Under the pieces are notes generated by a model, which worked only from the letters and a program-made list of their open reading frames with translations, made no database searches and was not told the DNA's origin. A program made the translations under genes and the position numbers. DNA of 64,000 nucleotides from Trichothermofontia sp037445115 (GTDB taxonomy: Bacteria; Cyanobacteriota; Cyanobacteriia; B231), in contig JBBILC010000006.1 in assembly GCA_037445115.1 (NCBI GenBank), forward strand, positions 10,006-74,005, read 5' to 3'. Shown here in pieces: positions 43,101 through 49,006 of this stretch; positions within the stretch are counted from its first letter, which is position 1; every line of letters begins with the position of its first letter.

Positions 43101-43406
43101 CAGGCGCGTCTGTTCGTTGCCCCTACCCGGTATGGGGCTGGGATTCCCCATAAGGTCCATGAGGCGGCGGCTAGGGGGGTGCCGGTGGTGGCCACTTCCC
43201 TGATTGCCCAACAATTGGGCTGGGAGCCAGAGGTCGATTTACTCGTCGCGGACGATACCGAGGAATTTGCGGTGGCCTGTGTGCGTCTCTACCAGGATGA
43301 AGAGCTGTGGCAACGGTTACGGCAGAATGCCCTCAAGTGTGTGCAGGTAGAATGTGATCCTGACAAATTTGAGGCAACATTGCAACAGATTTTGGCTCAA
43401 AGTTAG
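40125..43406 (+). CDS. Large glycosyltransferase, GT2-coiled coil-GT2-GT4
   Basis: A 1093-residue protein with three glycosyltransferase domains. Residues 8-235 form a GT2 domain (VSICIPTYNGEEFLAQAL, LLSDDDSTDRT). Residues 280-375 form a Gln-, Glu- and Thr-rich coiled coil (ATQNELTQTRNYFEGY, TQATLEQTQATRDRAQ). Residues 455-690 form a second GT2 domain (VSVILVLYNRAELTLACLRS, LFLNNDARLF, YYEETDYCVRLWEQG). Residues 725-1090 form a GT4-like domain ending GAGIPHKVHEAAARGVPVVA. The GTG start has GAGGA seven bases before it. It probably builds a surface polysaccharide or glycosylates a surface protein. It stands alone between two toxin-antitoxin-like pairs. Confidence 0.88.
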   Translation: MTAAATALPRVSICIPTYNGEEFLAQALESALAQTYPNLEILLSDDDSTDRTLAIAQAFQARSPVDFLILPHARLGLVENWNFCIEKASGKYIKFLFQDDTLEPTCVEEMVALAEQEAAIGLVFAKRQVLLAESAQDDPHCLIVYNGCQNVHAAWSTLDRVQAGETLLADPNLLEEPINKIGEPTAVLIRKAVFTEVGPFDPELKHLIDVDMWLRIMSRYHIGFIDRTLATFRLHPQQQTNRNFEAGATVVEGYRLCAKIIYHPDYRFANAAFKQRVSEIFDDRVATPLEELAKGKAYARHLETVIQKTQFELEATQNELTQTRNYFEGYTQHLTKRWQTTQATLEQTQATRDRAQAEARHAQDLLTQNRNLLAAMLTSKFWQLRQTWFKLKLRLGRAIEATDFSSFLGLAVPPPQLEPPVNQSLAALKQQLTQACQQDLQTFLDTLSILEFPRIEQPEVSVILVLYNRAELTLACLRSLLGNNLKSLEIILVDNASTDATPQLLQQIQGVTVIRNRQNLHYLRACNQAGKVAKGRYILFLNNDARLFPDSLTHAWNLMQKDATIGAVGGKIILPDGTLQEAGSIIWRDGSCLGYGRGDNPHAPPYQFRRPVDYCSAAFLLTRRDLFMQAGGFDSAYAPAYYEETDYCVRLWEQGKSVIYDPQVVIQHYEFASSDSQGSAIALQAEHQAIFAKKHATWLAQQYEPRPENIVLARIARTQQQRILFIDDRVPHRYLGSGFTRANRILRLMVKLGYFITVFPMNFAVGNWQTLYSDLPPEVEVIDGSGSARLQALLQERPGFYDLIFVSRPHNMQCLKEVLAQGDRAPIEIPIIYDAEALYCLRDVAQQKLRGTEPTPDEIKQQIAAEVAITQGSQGIIAVSEAERQHFITYGCSSVYTLGHALETQPTPNAFSDRSQLLFVGAIHDANSPNADSVVWLSQNIFPFIQKMLAPTAELIIAGSNYIEAINYEIWRDGNPAIKVLGTVPDLTPLYNQARLFVAPTRYGAGIPHKVHEAAARGVPVVATSLIAQQLGWEPEVDLLVADDTEEFAVACVRLYQDEELWQRLRQNALKCVQVECDPDKFEATLQQILAQS

Positions 43407-43482
43407 GCGAGGGGAGTATCCTAATCTTCCACGGGATAACTAAGGGTAACGATAGCAATCCTAAATGACTCGTCAAGATATT

Positions 43483-43526
43483 GTGGGGTAGGCTTCTAGC
43501 CTGCGCGAGCAGGATGCTTATCCCAC
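43483..43526. repeat. Dispersed inverted repeat GTGGGGTAGGC ... GCTTATCCCAC
   Basis: GTGGGGTAGGC at 43483-43493 pairs imperfectly with GCTTATCCCAC at 43516-43526. A second inner stem is CCTGC/GCAGG. It is the clearest complete copy of the family also seen at 10192, 12589 and 29370. It lies about 75 bases after the large glycosyltransferase stop and may serve as its transcript end. Confidence 0.7.
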
Positions 43527-43638
43527 GCTCGTCAATCACCTGGAATTGCTATATTTTTCCTGAGATTAGAAGAGGCAATCCTAATTGAATAAATCTTTGG
43601 GCGACTTAAAAATTGAGTTAAGTTTTTGGATATCTGGT

Positions 43639-44001
43639 TCATAAATCTGCTTGGGGATGTTGCATAAACGCATCTATGCGATCTAGATAAACATTAATTA
43701 GCTTGTAGTCAACGATCAAAGCCTCAATCTGTGGCCAAGTCCCTGCTAGAAACTTATGAAATTCGCGCTTCTTCATATTACCAAAGCGGAGATGAATCAC
43801 TGTAGGTGGAGATGGATCAAGCATCAATCGATCTGAAAAGTCTGCATCTTTTGTTACAATGACTAAATTTTGAATTTTTGCATATTGCCAAATCTCGGTA
43901 TCAGTTGGACTTATTCCTAAAATTGAAATATGAGTAATGGGTAAAGATGGTGTGAATTGAATCCTCGCAGGCAAGTTCTCATCAAACAAGAAGCCATTCA
44001 T
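43639..44001 (-). CDS. DUF5615 PIN-like protein (toxin-like), second copy
   Basis: A 120-residue PIN-like protein. FLFDENLPARI, SPTDTEIWQYAKIQNLVIV and TKDADFSDRL hold the acidic residues, and PTVIHLRFGNM matches the family's C-terminal strand. It is clearly homologous to the product of 39290-39622, with only moderate identity, so the pairs are not a recent duplication. The ATG at 43999-44001 overlaps the DUF433 stop as ATGA. Confidence 0.88.
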   Translation of the reverse strand: MNGFLFDENLPARIQFTPSLPITHISILGISPTDTEIWQYAKIQNLVIVTKDADFSDRLMLDPSPPTVIHLRFGNMKKREFHKFLAGTWPQIEALIVDYKLINVYLDRIDAFMQHPQADL

Positions 44002-44222
44002 GCAATCTTCCTGACTTCATAATGATTAGCCATCAACCTTGCTGCAAACTGCATACAAGCATAAACATCTTCTCGCTTTAGAGAGGGATACTCCTCTAAA
44101 ACTTCCTCAATAGAATCGCCTGCTCCTAGAAACTCCATTACGGTTTGCGCCAAAATTCGGGTACCCGTAATCACAGGTCGCCCATTACAAATATCTGGAT
44201 CAATGCTGATTCGGCTATTCAT
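43998..44222 (-). CDS. DUF433 protein (antitoxin-like), second copy
   Basis: A 74-residue DUF433 protein: ISIDPDICNGRPVITGTRIL, then MEFLGAGDSIEEVLEEYPSL and REDVYACMQFAARL. It is the presumed antitoxin of the DUF5615 protein encoded directly downstream with a four-base overlap. Its pairing and gene order match those of the copy at 39063-39622. Confidence 0.9.
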   Translation of the reverse strand: MNSRISIDPDICNGRPVITGTRILAQTVMEFLGAGDSIEEVLEEYPSLKREDVYACMQFAARLMANHYEVRKIA

Positions 44223-44340
44223 AACACTCTATTACCGCTATAAAAGGGTGTGTTCAAATAATAGATAAATGATCCTTATTGCAAAAGTGCAAAAAATTCG
44301 TTTTCTAGTTGCTTGCTTGTGGTCTCAATAACAGTGGTAA

Positions 44341-45858
44341 TTACCCTTGTGATAGTGTCGCATCGGTAGGAGCGGCACTGGGTTGGGGTAAAGCCGCGAT
44401 CGCTTGTCGGGCAAAATCTTGGATAATCGTGCTGCGTTGGGTGGTTTGGGCAACGGTTTGGACAATTTTGCGGAGACGATCGCCCATCGTTGCCGTTGCC
44501 ATCACCGTTTCCACTTGGGCAAAGTATTCCACCAAACTGAGACCGGCTACACGGGTTAGATAGGCCGCACTCACCCCCTGGATCGCCGCCCCCACGACAA
44601 AGGTTAGGGACGTTCCCTTCAGCACATTACCCAAGAGTTGGGTTGAGACTTCCACTAATCCCAACTTGAGCATTTGGCTCGCCAGGGTTGTCGCCAGGGT
44701 TTGGGCCTGCTGCCAGGAAAGCGGACATTGATAGATCGCGCCTAAATCCAGCACCATCTGGGCATTAATCGCCGTTGTGGCCAGGAGGTCGAGGGTGGGC
44801 ACCGGATTCAGGGAGGTTGCGGCGGCGGCCACCCACTGATATTGCTCAATCACGGGTAGGGCACGTTGGCGACGGAGTTCGTTGCGGGCGGCGCGGGCTT
44901 CCTGCTGCAATTGTTGGGCTAGCCGTTGGGTTGTGGCCAGGATCAGGGCGGGCTGTTCCGTTTTGACCAGCGTCGTGAGGCGATCGGTCAGGGCGCTCAC
45001 ATCGGCAGGACGGGCTTCTAACCACTCCTGCATTGAACCATCGGCCTGCTGTTGCCGTACCTTGAGGGGCGTGGGGGCCGGGGCGATCGCCACCAGATCC
45101 GCCGAGTCAAGCGTGCCCTGGAGATGCTGGCGCACCTGTTGCAGCACCAGAGGCCACTCATTAGGTAAATACTGATCCTGCTTCGTCAGGGCCACCACTG
45201 TCCGTAGATGGACTTGTTGCAGTTGGTGCAGGGTATAGCGCTCTGACTCCGTGAGGTCCCCCGTAACCAGGAAAATCACCACATCTTGAGCCGCCAGCAC
45301 CGACCAGCTTGCGATCGCGGCGATCGGCTGCTCACAGGCAAGAGGTAAATCGTCGATTTCCTGCCACGCAAGGCCCCGTTCATCCCACGGAATACTGTGG
45401 CTCTCCAGATAGGTTTTTAGCGTGGTTTTCCCTATCGAGGGGCTACCCACGATCGCTCCCCGCAGGGTTGACCGTTCCATCTCTGGGCGTAGCGCCTGCC
45501 AACGGGTTTGTAATGCCTGTAATTGTTCAGAAACGCTTACCGAAAGGGGACCTTCAGGCGTGGTGACTAATTCCTGGTTCAATTGCTCGATGGCGATCGC
45601 CGCTTGGGCGATCGCGGCTTCAACCGCAGTGCGATCCAAGGGACGCGGGGGCGGGGCGATCGTGAGGGGCTGCGATCGGGGTTTCATCACCATAATGCCA
45701 CCCGCTAGGGCCAGCAGGCCCAAAAAGCTGAACGTACCTGCTTCCGCCAGCACATGCTGAAGACTATCTAACAACCAGAGGCAGACCGACAGCGCCAGCC
45801 CTCCGATCAGAATCGGACGTTTGTAGATGGGGCGTTTGGTATCTGTGTCGGCGGCCAT
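44341..45858 (-). CDS. Membrane-anchored P-loop GTPase-like protein, DUF697-like
   Basis: About 505 residues from ATG 45856-45858 (MAADTDTKRPIYK). Two membrane segments lie near residues 18-55. A GTPase domain follows: G1 GSPSIGKTT, then LPLACEQPIAAIAS, ending with the G4 motif ALTKQDQYL. The C-terminal part (about 330-480) is hydrophobic helical, with LDLLATTAINAQMVLDLGAI, as in DUF697/YcjF-type proteins. The G3 DxxG is not obvious. Cyanobacterial homologues are hypothetical; a role in membrane or cell-wall events would be a guess. Confidence 0.78.
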   Translation of the reverse strand: MAADTDTKRPIYKRPILIGGLALSVCLWLLDSLQHVLAEAGTFSFLGLLALAGGIMVMKPRSQPLTIAPPPRPLDRTAVEAAIAQAAIAIEQLNQELVTTPEGPLSVSVSEQLQALQTRWQALRPEMERSTLRGAIVGSPSIGKTTLKTYLESHSIPWDERGLAWQEIDDLPLACEQPIAAIASWSVLAAQDVVIFLVTGDLTESERYTLHQLQQVHLRTVVALTKQDQYLPNEWPLVLQQVRQHLQGTLDSADLVAIAPAPTPLKVRQQQADGSMQEWLEARPADVSALTDRLTTLVKTEQPALILATTQRLAQQLQQEARAARNELRRQRALPVIEQYQWVAAAATSLNPVPTLDLLATTAINAQMVLDLGAIYQCPLSWQQAQTLATTLASQMLKLGLVEVSTQLLGNVLKGTSLTFVVGAAIQGVSAAYLTRVAGLSLVEYFAQVETVMATATMGDRLRKIVQTVAQTTQRSTIIQDFARQAIAALPQPSAAPTDATLSQG

Positions 45859-45995
45859 TGGCTCCCCCTCCCATAGCGATCGAGCGTCTGTGTCAATTTT
45901 ATGGGTAAGTGGAGAAGTCGGTAACCTCTGTGACAAAACTCAGTTTTCACGCAGATTTTGTCAAAACGGAGCCAGCGTAGGCGCGGGGCCGGGGC

Positions 45996-46373
45996 CTATT
46001 CCAGCGGGTTAGTGGCCTGTGGGTTGGCCATAAACCGATCCCAGGGCGTTGCGAAATTGCTTTCCCCCGTGAGGTGGACATCCAGTTCCATCCGCTGCTC
46101 CATCTGCCGCAGGAAGTAGCCCGTCATCATGGCCGAGGCCAGCAACCCCGCCAGGTTGTCACGATCGGTCGTGATTTGAACGTTGAACCCTTCCGATGGC
46201 AGCATTCCAACCATGCCCTGGACATTTTGGGAGATAATCTCTTTGATTTCAGGGCTAACTGACTTTACAACCCGTGCCAACACTTCTGGTGGTTGGTGTT
46301 GGAGATATTGCAGCAGCAGATTGGTCTGGCTGTCTTCCACGTCCGTATTCAGAAAGTCAGGGTTAAATACCAT
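45996..46373 (-). CDS. DUF760 family protein
   Basis: A 125-residue soluble protein. It starts MVFNPDFLNTDVEDSQTNLL, then LLQYLQHQPPEVLARVVKSV, ISQNVQGMVGMLPS and GLLASAMMTGYFLRQMEQR. This is the DUF760 pattern of cyanobacteria and chloroplasts, whose function is unassigned; plant members have been linked to protein turnover, as far as I recall. The ATG is at 46371-46373. It lies between the GTPase-like gene and scpB on the same strand. Confidence 0.85.
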   Translation of the reverse strand: MVFNPDFLNTDVEDSQTNLLLQYLQHQPPEVLARVVKSVSPEIKEIISQNVQGMVGMLPSEGFNVQITTDRDNLAGLLASAMMTGYFLRQMEQRMELDVHLTGESNFATPWDRFMANPQATNPLE

Positions 46374-46516
46374 GAGTACTCAGGATACACATTCGTTATT
46401 TACTAATCTAAACGGTTCTGTTGATTTTCACCTCCCTAAATTTGCGTGGGTTCGCCTGAGTGACCGGTTGCTTTGCCCACGGAAACGCACGAAGGCTGGG
46501 TTTGGGGCCGGTAAAT

Positions 46517-47098
46517 CTACGGGGAAGGGGTTAGCGTATCCCCGTTAGGATCGCTATCTACAGGGGCAATCGGGGTAATGGCGTCGGATTCTGGGGTCTC
46601 TGGTTCGGCGGCGAGCATCCCTAGGCTCGGGATCTGGGGCAGGGACTCGGTTTGGAAATATCGAAAAAACTTATCAGTGAGCAGTAGGCGGGCGGAACGG
46701 CTATCGGCCACCCGACGTTTACGCACAAATCCCTTTTCGATCAATTCCTGGACGTGCTGGTAGGCCCCCGATCCCCGCAGTTCGACCAATTCAGTTTGCA
46801 AAATCGATCCCTTCAGGGCGATCGCTGCTAGAGTGCGTAGGGCCGCAACACCCAAATCCAGGGGAATCAGTTGCTCGACGAGGCTCTGGAAGGCGGTGCG
46901 CAGTTGTAGGCTATACCCCTCAGTCGTTTCAATTACTTCTAGGGCACTGTCGCGATGGTTGTAGTCGTCCATGAGTTCCAAGAGGGCTTCTTCAACGGCA
47001 TCGCGATCGCGGTTGGCATATTCGGCAATTTGGGCGATCGTCAGGGCTTGCCCTTTCAGGTACAAAATGGCTTCAACCTTGGCGCTGAGGGAGGACAT
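46517..47098 (-). CDS. scpB: Segregation and condensation protein B
   Basis: A 193-residue kleisin-partner of the bacterial SMC complex. It carries two winged-helix domains: SSLSAKVEAILYLKGQALTI at the N-terminus and PLDLGVAALRTLAAIALKGS in the middle, with YQHVQELIEKGFVRKRR in the second wing. The C-terminal 45 residues are an acidic proline-rich tail, longer than in most ScpB. With ScpA (not in the window) it binds SMC and helps chromosome compaction and segregation. Confidence 0.93.
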   Translation of the reverse strand: MSSLSAKVEAILYLKGQALTIAQIAEYANRDRDAVEEALLELMDDYNHRDSALEVIETTEGYSLQLRTAFQSLVEQLIPLDLGVAALRTLAAIALKGSILQTELVELRGSGAYQHVQELIEKGFVRKRRVADSRSARLLLTDKFFRYFQTESLPQIPSLGMLAAEPETPESDAITPIAPVDSDPNGDTLTPSP

Positions 47099-47284
47099 GG
47101 GTAGTCGGACGATCGGGTTTGCGTCGGTTCACCCTGGTGGGCGGGTTGTTGAGGGGGCGGTACTGCGTCAAGTGGTGGGTGCAACCCGTACAGGTTCTTG
47201 TGGGCGGGTTTACGCGGTTGGTCGCCTGAGTCAAGCACTTGGCGCAATCCGCCCCTACGCTAGGATAAACCGATCTCTAGGGTA

Positions 47285-47848
47285 TCAGGCAGAGGGTTGG
47301 CGCTGTTTTTGCCATTGGCTGCGGATGCTTTCCAAACGTTTGCGGTTAACGCCAAGATCGGATTCCCCTAATCGGGAAGCCGATCGCACTTGGATGGCTT
47401 TGTGGGCGCGATCGAGCCAAAACTCAACGTCATCGACAAAGCCCAGAATCGGAGTGGCAAATTCGGCATAAAGATAGGTATCCGTGGCGTTAACGATGTG
47501 GGTGCGTTCCTGTTGCTCGACGATTTTTTTGAGATCGGCGAAGGCGGCTTTGGCGTTACCGGTATAAGTCAAAGGAGCGATTTTGTGTTGAGCGTCCTGG
47601 CTCTGGCTGGAAACGCAGTTGGGGGTACTGGGGCAGGGGGCTAGTTTTCCGGCTTTAATGCCTAGGTTGGTGGGGGGAGTCCCTGGAAATGACAACAGGC
47701 TAGCCACGATCGCGGGGCTGCTGCCAGGATGGGCGAGGGACGCGATCGCGTTGCCAGTTATCCCAAACGACGGGGGGATGACCCAACTTTGCCAGTAGAA
47801 AAGTAGGGATACTGCTGCCATTAGAATGTTTACACCCACAAGGTTCAC
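47285..47848 (-). CDS. DUF1499 protein with N-terminal membrane segment
   Basis: A 187-residue protein. An N-terminal hydrophobic stretch (GVNILMAAVSLLFYWQSWVI) suggests a membrane anchor or uncleaved signal. The DUF1499 core follows: LAPCPSTPNCVSSQSQDAQH, AAFADLKKIVEQQERTHIV, YLYAEFATPILGFVDDVEFW and IQVRSASRLGESDLGVNRKR. The family is common in plants, algae and cyanobacteria, and its function is unknown. The start is GTG 47846-47848. Confidence 0.88.
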   Translation of the reverse strand: MNLVGVNILMAAVSLLFYWQSWVIPPSFGITGNAIASLAHPGSSPAIVASLLSFPGTPPTNLGIKAGKLAPCPSTPNCVSSQSQDAQHKIAPLTYTGNAKAAFADLKKIVEQQERTHIVNATDTYLYAEFATPILGFVDDVEFWLDRAHKAIQVRSASRLGESDLGVNRKRLESIRSQWQKQRQPSA

Positions 47849-48141
47849 CTCAGGTATAGATAACTATCGATTCACCAGATTTCCCAGACGACTTCACCCA
47901 GCGGTTGCCTAGTAGAGCAGAGAATCAATTCTGCAACGTTCGTAATAACGACTTCAGTTGTAACAGGCGAGAACCTGACACGCCAAACAGGGCGAACGGT
48001 ATAACTTGCTGTACTAGAGAGATTAACCACTCTAGGTTCAGGCTGCCAGCCTGGGAGGCATAACACTCGTCATAATACCGCTACTCAACCCGTTACCCTA
48101 TTTAAGGATAGGTGCAGCTAGAGCGTGAGCTAGGCCAATAT

Positions 48142-48870
48142 ATGTCAACAACGTCGCAACCCCTAGGACAGAGTGTGGATTGTACATCGGTATTGCGTCG
48201 TCAGATGCAGGCAGTGGGGATTGCCAGTTTTGCGGCTTTGGGGCAACAGGCGGGGGTTTCGCGGGGACAAATCCGTCACCTGCGGCAGGGGCGGATTGAT
48301 CGGATGTCGCTCGATACGCTGTTGCGCCTCAGCCGATCGCTGCAAATGTCTCTGATCACGTTTCTGGAAACCTTCGCACCGCCAGGAATGCTGGCCAGTG
48401 CTGGGGAGGTTGCACCGGAGGGCCAATCGGGCGACAACAGCCTAGCGGTATCGACAACGGCACTAATGGCAAAATTAGCGGCCTATGAGCAGGAGTATGG
48501 GATGCTCCAGGCCCAGTTGGTACAGCAACAGCGATCGCTCTTAGCCCAGTTTCAGCGGGATAGTTTGGATATGCTGGAGCCGTGGTTGCGATCGTGGCCG
48601 CGAGCGGAAGCAGCGGTGGCTGCAAAGCCGGATCTCCCGGCGGAACGATTACTTAAATTGGCACACCCGATCAAGCAGTTGTTACACCACTGGGGGGTGG
48701 AAGCGATCGGTCCCATTGGCGCGATCGTACCGTTTGATCCTCAGCTTCATCAACTCCAGGGGGAAATGGTGGCACCGGGGGAACGGGTTCAGGTGGTGAG
48801 TGTGGGGTATCGGCAGGGCGATCGCTTGCTCTGGCGGGCTGAGGTGAAACTAGCAACAGCTCAACCTTGA
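48142..48870 (+). CDS. XRE-type HTH domain fused to a GrpE-like domain
   Basis: About 242 residues from ATG 48142; GTG 48112 preceded by AAGGA is an alternative adding ten. Residues 15-75 form a helix-turn-helix of the Cro/XRE type (FAALGQQAGVSRGQIRHLRQ, LDTLLRLSRSLQMSLITFL). A coiled coil follows (LAAYEQEYGMLQAQLVQQQ). The C-terminal part looks like the GrpE beta-domain: LLHHWGVEAIGPIGAIVPFD, then GERVQVVSVGYRQGDRLLW and RAEVKLA, echoing GrpE's GVExI, FDPxxH and GYRLGDRVLRPAxV. It could be a transcription regulator that senses DnaK state, or a nucleotide-exchange factor with a DNA-binding head. Neither is established here. Confidence 0.82.
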   Translation: MSTTSQPLGQSVDCTSVLRRQMQAVGIASFAALGQQAGVSRGQIRHLRQGRIDRMSLDTLLRLSRSLQMSLITFLETFAPPGMLASAGEVAPEGQSGDNSLAVSTTALMAKLAAYEQEYGMLQAQLVQQQRSLLAQFQRDSLDMLEPWLRSWPRAEAAVAAKPDLPAERLLKLAHPIKQLLHHWGVEAIGPIGAIVPFDPQLHQLQGEMVAPGERVQVVSVGYRQGDRLLWRAEVKLATAQP

Positions 48871-49006
48871 CAATCGATTTTTTTAAGTTATCGTCAAGGG
48901 GACAATTGAATCTTTAAGCAGGGTCTTGGCACGCATTGTGGGTGTCAGTTCTCTGTTTATGCCATATACACCGTTGATGTGATGTGAGAAGAGTGAGGAG
49001 CAGGGT

